Source: Closterium sp. NIES-65 (lineage: Eukaryota > Streptophyta > Zygnematophyceae > Desmidiales > Closteriaceae). From it: a stretch of DNA of 64,000 nucleotides. The stretch lies in assembly GCA_948144175.1 (NCBI GenBank), contig CANXME010002057.1:2714001-2778000 (forward strand), read 5' to 3'. The notes under the pieces were generated by a model, which did not search any database, had not been told where the DNA came from, and saw nothing but the letters and a program-made list of their open reading frames with translations. The translations under genes and the position numbers were made by a program. Shown piece after piece: positions 51,531 to 60,420 of this stretch (positions are counted from its first letter, which is position 1; each line of letters opens with the position of its first letter).

Positions 51531-53710
51531 AGCAGCAGCCAAACACTGGAACTCCTCCTGCCTGTCCTCAAGGACGTCCGTGCCAAGGGCACACTCACCC
51601 CCGACGGACGGAGGACAGACAGACTCAGACTCAGCGACAAGACTAGCAGCGTAGTCTAGACGACAGCGAGCAGCAAAGTCGTCGAGCTCAGCAACTAGGG
51701 CAGACGCAGTAGTGGACTCAAAGGAAGGGTCAGTGACGACAGTAGCAAGGAGACGCGTGACAGTAGGACTGGCAGCACGAAGAGAGTCCGTCTCCGGGTC
51801 GGGAAGAGCAGGAAGAGAGGACTCAGGAGGAGAAGGCAAAGGGGCACGCAGAGGAGCAGTGGACGGACGCAGAGACATCCGGTGCGTGCCAGGGACAGGA
51901 GGAGGACGCTGACGCGAACCACGACCACTAGTGCGAGCAGGACGGACAGGCGATGCAGGGCGAGACGCAGGCTCACGACGCTCAGCAAGACCTCCAGTAG
52001 GACCAGTGTAAGGAGAAGGAGCAGGCAGTGGGGAGGCCGGCTGTAACTGTACTGTGACGCGACAGGCTGTGGACACTCTAAGGGAGGAGGAGGACCAGTA
52101 GAAGGCGGAAGACCAAGAACCTGCTGAAGGAGCGGAACGAAGTACGGCCAAGGCCGCGCGGCCACTCCAGACACAGCACAGATAGCACCAGTACCCCCAG
52201 TGGTAGCACCAGTGCCAGCAGCACCTCCAGCTCCAGCACCCCTAGCGGCAGCTCCAGTAGCTCCAGGACCTCCAGTAGCACAAGTAGCACCCCCTGCAGG
52301 ACCGCCTCCAGCACCGACAGCTGTAGCCTCAGCGCCAACACCCTCAGCAGCTCCAGCTCCAGTCGTACCCGCAGGCCCAGCAGCTCCAGTACTCCCAGTA
52401 CGAGCACCTCTGGGACCCGCGACACCAGCACCCTCAGTAGCCAAAGAACCTCCAGCTCCAGCAGCACGCCTCCAGCGCCGGGCAAACCACTCGCGCAGCT
52501 CCTGCGGAGAGAGTGGCTCCCGCCGAGACGAAGCACCCGGAGAACCTCCAGGCACAGTACCGCAAGACGAGACACGAGCAGGCCCAGCTCCCTCAGGCTC
52601 CGCACCCCCAGGCTCAGCACCTCCAGGCGTAGCACCCCCAGGCTCAGCACCCCCACTCGTAGCACCCCCAGGCTCAACACCCCCATGCTTAGCACCCCCA
52701 GGCTCAGCGCCCCCAGGCTCAGCACCCCCAGTAGTAGCACCCTCAGGCTCAGCACCCCCAGGCGTAGCACCCACACGCTCAGATCCCCCAGAGTCATCAC
52801 CCCCATGCTCATCACCCTTAGTAGCACCAGAGTCACCAGCAACCTCGACCGGCTTGACTGCATCTACCTAGGACACACCTGAAGGGGCAGGACCCTGAGG
52901 GGGGAGGGGGTCTACCGGGGGGGGACCTGGCATAAGGAAGAGCGGTGGCGGGGGGAGGGACGGAGTGCGGTAGGGGAAGAGGCGGTAGTAGGGGACCGAC
53001 TCGTCAAAGGTGACGTCCTGGGAGGACAGAGCACGGCGAGAGGTGGGGTGGTAGAACTGCCACCCATGCGTGTCAGGGGGGAAGCCAAGGAAGACGCAAG
53101 GAGTAGCAGGAGGGGACAGCTTGTCCGCAGACAAGTCGCGGACAAATGCCTGAGATCCCCAGACACGGAACGCAGACGCATCGCCAACCTTCCCGGTCCA
53201 CAGCAAAGCTGGGGAGGTCTCCGGCATGGAGACCCTGGGCTGAAGGTTGATCTGATGCGCCGCGTACCAAACCGCAAACGGCCACAGAAAATGGGGGGCA
53301 GCCGCATGCATCATGGACGTACGGGCGACGTCCATGACCATGCCAATGCAGCGCTCAGCAATCCCATTTTGTTGTGGAGAGTCCGGAAGCATGAAGGTCT
53401 GGCGGATGCCTCGTGCTTGACAGTAGGCTTGCAGAAGGCCAGGGGAGAACTCTCCGCCTCTGTTAGAGTGCAGACGCAGAACAGGAAAGTCCGAGCCGAA
53501 GCTCTGCCTGAGCTGGAGACGAGCTGCGCGGATCCAGTCGATCAACACCTCAGTGACATCACCCTTGCTGCGCAAGGGGAATACTGTGGTGTAACGCGAG
53601 TAGTCGTCAACCACCAGCAGGAAGTAGCGCTCGTGACCCTGTCCACGGATGCGGGTTGGGCCCCACACGTCCATGTGAAGCGTCTGCAGCGGGGCCTCTG
53701 TGGGAGGAAA
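51531..53710 (-). pseudogene. Element H integrase core and linker
   Basis: Minus strand 53674-52868: HMDVWGPTRIRG, LHSNRGGEFSPGLL (second catalytic Asp is Asn; AAC complement at 53462-53464), SPQQNGIAERCIG and WGSQAFVRDLSADKL, then TAG 52868-52870 replacing the Gln of SGVSQVD. The linker has GGAEP/GGATP pentapeptides (about 52840-52600), LSPQELREWFARRW and Gly/Ala sequence, in a shifted frame. Confidence 0.88.
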
Positions 53711-54652
53711 CTAGGAGGAGTGAGGGGCAGCACGCTGCCGCCCCTCGACACAGGGGACGCAGGCAGGGGCAGGCCCCGGGGGAAGGGGAGGGAGGGACCG
53801 GGGAAGACCAGAGACAAGGACACGGGAGGCCATGCCTCGGAGACGAAGCAGGGAGGGGTGACCAAGGCGGTGGTGCCAGAGGAGAGTCTTGTGAGACAGG
53901 AGGCGACACGAGCAAGGGGCAGACTCAGGACCAGACCTGGACGCTGCAGCAAACACCTGACCCGACGCAGCTACCTGACCAGACGCAGTGACAGGAGGAG
54001 ACTCAGTGGTCAGTGTGTACAAGCTCGACTCCGGCCGACGTGTAAACGTGGCCAGGTGTCGGCCTGTCCGAGCGTCCGTGTAGTGGGTCACCCGCTGACT
54101 CGCAGGAGTGAACTGGTGAACCCCCGCATCCTGTAGGTCAGCTCCACTCACAAAGTTCGTAGAGAACGAGGGGAGGTAAAGACCAGACAGGGTGCCAGAG
54201 GGGGCCGCCGGACACGGGAGGACAGTGGAGAAGTGAGCAAGGACAAGACCCCCAGAGGGGTCTGCCAGAGAGACTGCAACTGGCCGACCAAGCAGCGTGA
54301 GTGTGGTGCGGTCTCGAAAGAAGGAGTGAGAAGCCCCCGAGTCAAGGGTGAAGGTGTGGGAGGCCGAAGCCGATGCGGTACCTGAGAGAGCAGACTCACC
54401 AGCACTTGAGGAAGCAGACGCACTGGCACCTAGAGCAACAGCCTCGCTAGCACCTAGAGCAGCAGCCTCACCAGTACCTAGAGCAGCAGTCTCAATGCCT
54501 GGGTCGTGCGAAAAACACCGGTAACAGTCACTCTCATCACTAATAGTCACAACATACATGGCAGCAAGAATAGCATCAAAGTCAAGGTCAAAGATAGCTA
54601 CTCCCGCCCTAGACAACTCGCCCCAGCGAGGGATCTCAGTGGCCTCAGGAAA
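53711..54652 (-). pseudogene. Element H gag tail, protease and gag-pre-integrase
   Basis: Minus-strand frame 54616-53711: IFDLDFDAILAAMYV, PGIETAALG, ALGASEAVALG, FTLDSGASHSFF protease, SGADLQDAGVHQFTP, LLSHKTLLWHHRLGHPS and CVPCVEGRQRA. It ends at TAG 53711-53713, Gln in F. A double change (CAG to TAA) about 54652 separates it from the zinc motif upstream. Confidence 0.88.
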
Positions 54653-55814
54653 TTAGTGACGCCAAGCGTCCGTCAGGCGGCCAAAGCAGCGCTGGGTGGA
54701 GTGCGCACCCCCGCACTGCTCACCCGCGCGGTCGCCGGTGCGTAGGACGTAGGTGCACGGACCAGTACCCCCACCCCGCTGGCGTGCAGCGTACCACTCA
54801 CGGAGCTGCTGAGGGAGGGGGATGTCACGAGTGCGCTGCTGCTGCTGGCCCTGACCACCACCGGAGCCGACCCTCTGCGAAGCGCCGCTCCGACCAGCTC
54901 CGACTCCTCCGCCGCCACCGACACCTCCACCCCCGCCACCACTCCCACCACCACCCCCACCCCCTCCATTGCCGCCACCGCCACCTCCCCCACACCCGCC
55001 AGCCCCTGCAGCGCCCTAGCCCCCCTTGCCCTTGCCAGTGCGGCGTCTCCCGCTCGGGGCAGACGCAGCGCCGACCGACTCGAAACCAATGAGGTCGGCC
55101 GCAGCAGCAGAGGCAACAGAGGGCAAAAGGGGGGAGGGGGAACACCCCCCAAAGACGGGGGTGCGAGGGTCACCACGAGAGGCTCCTACAGCGACTATGC
55201 TCTTCTCTGCCGCTAGGAGGGCCTTCTCGAGGAGGTCAATGGTGAGAGTGGTGGGGCAAAAAGAGAGGAAGTGGTCCCTGACTACACGGAGAGAGTCAGG
55301 GAGCCGAGTGACTATGTAGTAGAGGGTGATGTACATGGGGGGGGGGGGGGGGGTTCTTGGCGCAGAACTCAGCAGGAAGCGCAGCGCGGTAGCGAGTGTC
55401 ACTAGTGCGGAGGTGCGTAATGAGGTCAGTGACTGTGGGAAAGGCAGCAAGGTCAGGGAAGAGGTACGGTAGTATGAGGCGGCTCAGTGCAGCAGTGGCA
55501 GGGGAGGAGTAGCGTGCAACTACAGCGTCGTACAAGGTCTGAGCACTCTTGTACTGGCTAAAGTGCGCACGCTCAGAGGTAGGCACGTGGCGACGCACAG
55601 CAAGACGTGCAGCAGCATCGCGTGTGGCCCACTGTGAGCGAACAATGGCATCAACATCAGCAGCAGGGGCAGGAGAGGCACCAGAAGTGAGGTCAAAGAG
55701 GGAGAGACCGTCTGCCCTATCGCACTGTAGGAAAAGCTGCAGGTCATCTACCCAGACGTCAAAGTCAATGGCTCGACCCTCAACGTCAAAAGCGAGGACA
55801 CTAGGGGTAGCCAT
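54653..55814 (-). pseudogene. Element H gag N-terminal and Gly-rich region
   Basis: Starts ATG 55814 (MATPSVLAFDVEGRAIDFDVW). The capsid-like region is open to the C17 tract at 55337-55353, which shifts frame. It resumes MYITLYYIVTRLPDSL and stops near 55017 (GKGKGG then TAG). The Gly-rich tract is short, and PPQQLREWYAARQ plus CTYVLRTGDRAGEQC-GGAHSTQ follow in another frame. Confidence 0.85.
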
Positions 55815-55859
55815 GATAGCAGTAGACTAGCAGCGCGAACAGTAGGGTAAGGGCAGTGC

Positions 55860-56690
55860 TGTGATAGAGGCGCTGCTCTTACCGGACAGGGCGGCTCGGG
55901 CGGCTCGGCGGCTCGGCGGCTCGGCAGGAAATGCAGTTCGGAGACTCGGCGGCTCTGGCGGCTCGGGCGACTCGGCGGTACGGCAGCTCGGTAGCAACTG
56001 CGGCTCGACGACTCGGCGGCTCTGGCGGCTCGGGCGGCTCGGCGGTACGGCGGCTCGGCAGCTCGGCGACCCGGCAGCTCGGGCGCCTCAGGTGGCGCGG
56101 CGGCTCGGGCAGCTCAGGTGGCTCGGGCGGCTCGGCAGTAGCTCGGCGGCGCCGGCGGCTCGGTGGTGACGGCAGGGCCGCGTGGGGACGGCGGCGGGGC
56201 CGGTAGAGGCGGCGCCGGGGCCGGGAAGGGTAGCGCCGGGGCCGCAGGGTAGGCGACGGGGCCAGCAGAGGCGGCGCCGGGGCCGGGAAGGGCGGCGCCG
56301 GGGCCAGGAAGGGCGGAGCCGGGGCCGGGAAGGGCGGCGCCGGGGCCGCATGGTAGGCGATGGGGCCAGCAGAGGCGGCGCCGGGGCCGGGAAGGGCGGC
56401 GCCGGGGCCGCAGGGGTAGGCGACGGGGCCGGGAGAGCGGCTAGGAGGGGGGTCGCGAGGGCGGCTTGAAGAGGCCGCGAGGGCGGCACGAAAGGGCCGC
56501 GAGGGCGGCGCGAACGGGCCACGAGGGCGGCGCGACGCGACGGAGCCGCGAGGGCGGCGGATCGAGGCCGCGAGGGCGGCGCGACGCGGCCGCTAGGGTG
56601 GCGCGACGTGACGGGGCCGCGAGGGCGACGCGACGGGGCCGCAAGCGCGACGCGACGGGGTCGAAAGAGGGGAGCGCGACTCGGGCAGAG
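55860..56690 (-). repeat. Leader repeats of element H
   Basis: 55890-56160 holds GGCGGCTCGG units, 56165-56440 holds GGCGCCGGGGCCGGGAAGG units of about 18-36 bp, and 56440-56660 holds GGGCCGCGAGGGCGGCGCGAC units. It is the same general design as G, from which it has diverged by unit expansion and loss. Confidence 0.8.
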
Positions 56691-56738
56691 TAGAGGGCGC
56701 TCCAGGCAGGAGAAAAAAGGTGGTGGGCCCTAGGAACA

Positions 56739-56767
56739 GTTCCCACAGGGGAACCTGCTCGATACCA
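56739..56767 (-). promoter_or_regulatory. Element H primer-binding site and hairpin
   Basis: Minus strand TGGTATCGAGCAGG from 56767 adjoins the 5' LTR. The hairpin GTTCCC/GGGAAC with a 4-nt loop lies at 56754-56739. Confidence 0.75.
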
Positions 56768-56892
56768 TGAGAAAATGAACAAGAATGAATTGACTAAGGG
56801 AAAGTTGGGTACAAGTACAAACCCTAGAAGGTTGTACCCCATATGTGCTACCCCACTATAGCCTACAACAGCTATGCCATATAAATCTGACA
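56768..56892 (-). repeat. 5' LTR of element H (125 bp)
   Basis: Plus-strand ends TGAGAAAATGAAC and AAATCTGACA. The subtype is that of E and G and clearly differs from the 3' LTR of the same element. Confidence 0.9.
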
Positions 56893-57363
56893 GTCGCCAC
56901 GCCCACCGCCAACACAGCAGAATTTGCTGTCAAGGACAGGTTCAAGCTGTCCTTGACAACTTATTGCAGCAGCAGTCCTGTCGTGCTGGCCATACAGTTC
57001 CCGCCTCGTGGAAGAATCTTTCCTTGAGAGGCAGCCAGGGGGTCGTTCTCTTCGAGGGGGTCTCTCGCTTGGCCCTCATTCTCAACCATGCTCCAACTTT
57101 CATCTCAACAATGCCCACTTGAGAGCCCGATCCACCTGATGGGACAAGAAACGGCCTCTCTGTGCTGGGCGTTTTACCACGCCTTAGCGAGAACTACGCC
57201 GTGCCCATCGCTCAGCCGCCGCCTCGTGAGCCGTCACCTGAATGTGTGGTAGGAACGGTTTATCCGTTCGAGAGAGAGGCTGAGGCGATCCACCAGGGAG
57301 TTCGACCCCACCACAGCTTCACAGACTCAGTTTGTAGAAGATGTAGGCTGTGGGGGTGGCACT
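56893..57363 (+). other. Possible host coding remnant
   Basis: One plus-strand frame runs from the LTR border through SWKNLSLRGSQGVVLFEGVS and LALILNHAPTF to a TGA at 57119-57121. It continues with LSVLGVLPRLSENYAVPI, QPPPREPSPECVVGTVYPFE and EAIHQGVRPHHSFTDSV to TGA 57361-57363. Codon content looks protein-like, but no family is recognised. A 12-bp inverted repeat lies at 56928-56958. It could be an exon pair with an unseen intron, or decayed sequence. Confidence 0.3.
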
Positions 57364-57755
57364 GAGTAGGTGTGTAGTTCATGTGTGACTATTGTAGAGT
57401 GAATGGACTTTGGGTGTATTACTTTATTTCTGATTTTATTAAAACCGTAGCTCACAAAACTGTAACCAAAACACAATTGGCCCGAAAATACCCTGCTCAA
57501 ATCAGCCTAGTGCCAGAGTTACCCTGCTGAAATCAGGCTACGGAAAATTCTACCCAAGGGGTCTGTTCTAGGAGGGGCTGGTACCCTGACTTGTAAGAGT
57601 AGGCCAAAACCAATTTTGGGCCCTGGGCGAGGCGAAAGAGGTTGGAGTTGGAGGGGGGGGGGGGAGGGGTGAGAAGAGGGCATGAAATGCAAGCATGATG
57701 CCACCCACCCAGATGCCGATCTCGCCCCACCTGGGGCTTGTCCCTCCCAATCATG
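57364..57755. other. Intergenic stretch
   Basis: AT-rich after 57364 (possible 3' flank of the preceding frame), then two copies of a short CCCTGCTSAAATCAG string at 57490 and 57522 and a G13 run near 57653-57665. No gene seen. Confidence 0.4.
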
Positions 57756-57862
57756 TGCATGTGGTGCATGTGGTGTATGTTGTGTATGTGGTGTATGTGG
57801 TGTATGTGGTGCATGTGGTGCATGTGGTGTATGTGGTGTATGTGGTGTATGTGGTGTATGCG
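57756..57862. repeat. 9-bp minisatellite (TGTGGTGTA)n
   Basis: About 12 copies of a 9-bp unit alternating TGTGGTGTA and TGTGGTGCA. The length is a multiple of three, so it leaves open frames on both strands that are not genes. Confidence 0.9.
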
Positions 57863-58717
57863 GTCCCTGTCAGCGCATGTAAGCTTCCACCTTCCCATGT
57901 CATGAACAGCAGGGTTGTTGCCAGCAGAAGAGTTTCTGTCTGTGTTCTAGAGATTGGAGAATGTATTGATATGGTACAAGGATTGTATTTGCAACATATG
58001 CAATACACTTTCTGCTATACTTTAACAAGTAGGAAATAGTATTCCCGTCATCAAAGTATCAGGAGATCGTGGTGCAGCGGTGAACTTCAACGCGCCAGTT
58101 GTGGCAACATCACAACGAGAGAAGCAGTCAGCTGCCTTCTTCTGTGCGCCGGGAGGAACAGCTGATGCTGGGGGCAGTGTCGTTGTTGGTTGCCGTGCCG
58201 CTCCTGCTAGGTGCTGCCTGCCCTGAAGGCAGCAGGGCAATGGCGTTTGCAGGAACAGCTGAGGAAGAATGCTCACCCTAGGAATGTAGGGTGATGTGGG
58301 GGAGCGCATGGCAAAGGATGCCATGTGCTGAATACGAGTGAGAAAGTGCTTAGCACTGGAGAGTCCAAAAATCACGAACTAGGACATTAGATGCAGATCC
58401 GAGCAAGGCAAATGATAGAGAACTTGGAAATGGGACAAGTTCTTTTCGCGCACCATGTGAAAAGTGAGCTCGGTGAGACACATCTTATTGGTGAAGTACA
58501 ATCCATACAGCTGAACATCTTGATGTCTACGAGAAACATTACTAGCAACGATTGGCCAAGTTATTATGGTCGGTGCTGGCATCACCTGAGTACTAAACTG
58601 CAATGTAAACCAGCAAGGACAACGGCTAGTTTCGCGCCTTGTATGAAAGTGGCCATTCACATCATTGAGCCACCCTGTTATTCGGAGATCCCGCGACGCC
58701 ATCCGGGCTCGTGCGCG
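57863..58717. other. Intergenic DNA, 3' flank of secreted-protein gene
   Basis: Mixed-composition sequence with no domain in any frame and no retroelement similarity that I can see. The part next to 58717 would be the 3' UTR of the minus-strand gene. Confidence 0.4.
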
Positions 58718-59479
58718 TTACGCCTTCCACGCGGCCTTGGCGCTCTGCGCCTTGCCAAGGGCGGACGCGAGCAGGCTCTTGTCGGCGCCGCCGGCGGGGA
58801 GCATGATGCTCACACCGTTGATGGTGGCGATCGAGTTGTCGATCTGCCCCGCCACCAGCGCGCGCTGCCCAGTGCGAATCAGAATGGCGGCGTTGCGCAG
58901 CGCCGCCGCCGTGTCCGTGAGGCTCTTGACGTACGTCTTGACGGAGAGCTTCGCCTTGGCGCTGTCCACGTCCACCGCCGCCGCATCCAGCAGCGATACC
59001 ACCTTCGAGTCCGACCCGCTCAGCTTCACTGCCGGCTTCCCCGCGCCGGGCGTGCCGGGCTTGCCGGAAGTGGCGGGCTTGCCAGGAGTGGCGGGGGTTG
59101 TGGGAGTGGGGGGAGTCTTCTTGCCGCCCTTCTTGTTGGGAGTGGTGGGAGTTGAAGGCGAGGGAGTGGGAGGAGACTTCTTCGACTTCTTGTCCTCCTT
59201 CTTCTTGTCCTCCTTCTTCTTCTTGTCCTTCTTCTTCTTGTCCTTGTCCTCGTCATCATCGTCGTCGTCATCGTCGAGAATCCTCCTCGTCGCAGCGTCG
59301 TCGCTGAGAGCATTTGTGGCGTCGAGCTGAGCCAGATCGCCGGACATGGCAGCGGCAAGCGCGGACGAGGCAGCCTTGGGGACGGCGAGCTCGGCGGAGG
59401 CGTTGAGGCAGAGCGACGCCAGGACGAGCGCCACCAGGGGCAGCGCACAGGCTAGCGCGGACATTCTCGAGTACGCCAT
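58718..59479 (-). CDS. Secreted Asp/Lys/Pro-rich protein of unknown function
   Basis: 253 codons, single open frame, start chosen at 59479 because it gives a clean signal peptide and a good ATG context (AGCCATGG). Residues 1-29 form a signal peptide with likely cleavage after NASA. Residues 30-64 are Ala-rich. RRIL is at 65-68, directly before eight Asp (69-76). A Lys/Glu/Asp tract runs to about 103 and a Pro/Thr/Gly/Lys-rich hinge from about 104 to 150. A predicted helical Ala-rich C-terminal domain (about 151-253, with VVSLLDAAAVDVDSAKAKL) has no Cys and no membrane anchor. It ends TAA 58718-58720. It is probably exported to the wall or apoplast. I do not recognise a family; RRIL resembles the plant site-1-protease motif of RALF precursors, which is only a suggestion. 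Confidence 0.75.
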   Translation of the reverse strand: MAYSRMSALACALPLVALVLASLCLNASAELAVPKAASSALAAAMSGDLAQLDATNALSDDAATRRILDDDDDDDDEDKDKKKKDKKKKEDKKKEDKKSKKSPPTPSPSTPTTPNKKGGKKTPPTPTTPATPGKPATSGKPGTPGAGKPAVKLSGSDSKVVSLLDAAAVDVDSAKAKLSVKTYVKSLTDTAAALRNAAILIRTGQRALVAGQIDNSIATINGVSIMLPAGGADKSLLASALGKAQSAKAAWKA

Positions 59480-60397
59480 GGCTATTCTTCGGAAGCAGGC
59501 AGACTATTCGATAAAAGGAACAGGAGCGTTTGAAGGGCTTGCTTTGTGAAACTGGGTTGAGATACGATGAGGAATGGACTTTATGGGCGGAATTTATGGA
59601 AAAGAGTTAGCGGGGGGCTGTGGTGGGAGGAGGTGGAAGCTGGGAAGGCATTTCTCAATTCTCGATTGAGATGGATTGTGCGGCTCGGAAATGTGGGAGG
59701 GCGACTCTGAGAGGGGGTTGTTCGCTTGCCTGCGAGGCTTGACGGATAGCACGTCGCACGCGACCAGGCATACCGTTCAGTGCGACGGGGATGGTTCGGT
59801 CGTCCAACTGTGGCGTGGTTCTCGCTGGGTGGTGCTGCTGTGGCAACGAAATAACGTTGGCGAAGAACTGGCGTGACGAAATCGTGGACGATGAGCATGA
59901 GTGGGTTGGGCAGGCTACGAAACTCGCGCGAACGACGACTTTCGTGGTGTTATTCAGCACCTCCGTGTCATCACGCTCACAAGGAATCGCACACCACCCT
60001 TCCATCGCACATCCCTAAAATTCGGATGTGTGGCGACGAGACTCGATGTATGCACACCCGTTCCATGCTGTTTGTTACGAGTGAAATTGAACGAGCGAGA
60101 ATTTGTTATGGGTGGAATCAATCTTGGTAGCGAGGATTGCACTAAGGTGTTCAACGAGTACCAAGTATGAGCCAAGGCATGAGCGAGTCTGCTTATAGGT
60201 GAAACATGCAAACGGTAACACGGTGCATGCGAGCTAGCTAATGCTACGCTGGCGCGAGGTTCGGGCTAGTCCCGAAGCGTAGGCCGACTCGGCTACTCCA
60301 GCAGAGCGAGGTTTGGTGAAACAGCGCGCGCGAAGTTGGCGAAGCCCCGTTAGCAGCAACGGGCGAAAAACGGCTGCTGCTGTACGTGATGTTGACA
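59480..60397 (-). other. Gene upstream region and probable gypsy 3' LTR
   Basis: 59480 to about 59640 is the likely promoter side of the secreted-protein gene. From 60397 leftward the minus strand starts TGTCAACATC shortly after a GGAGGGGGG purine tract and has a CCTATAAGC TATA-like string at about 60199, as a gypsy 3' LTR would. The left LTR end and a target duplication could not be placed. Open frames here are short and lack domains. Confidence 0.4.
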
Positions 60398-60420
60398 GTC
60401 GCGGTAAGAACCCCCCTCCG

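Larger units (their letters stand above)
49548..56892 (-). mobile_element. Ty1/copia element H, full length with mismatched LTRs
   Basis: 7345 bp on the minus strand with leader, gag, protease, integrase, linker, RT and RNase H in order. Its two LTRs are of different subtypes: 49548-49679 ends in ATGTTTTGACA, 56768-56892 in ATAAATCTGACA. There is no matching 5-bp duplication (AGAGT against GTCGC). This indicates a recombinant of two elements. Gag has a C17 frameshift, pol has four CAG to TAG stops, and integrase has Asp to Asn at the second catalytic site. Confidence 0.92.

Noticed and set aside
53048-54136. Plus-strand open frame of 362 codons
   Set aside because: Antisense to the H integrase/protease, where every copia block (HMDVWGP, SPQQNG, FTLDSGA) reads on the minus strand. 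The open complement follows from GC-rich codon use. The same applies to 34504-35247 (antisense to E) and 26780-27277 (antisense to D).
58391-59155. Plus-strand open frame of 254 codons over the secreted-protein gene
   Set aside because: It has no signal peptide or domain. The minus-strand frame has a clean signal peptide, ordered low-complexity blocks and a good start context.
59655-60005. Minus-strand open frame of 116 codons upstream of the secreted-protein gene
   Set aside because: No domain, overlaps the probable gypsy LTR, and composition is not distinct from its other frames.
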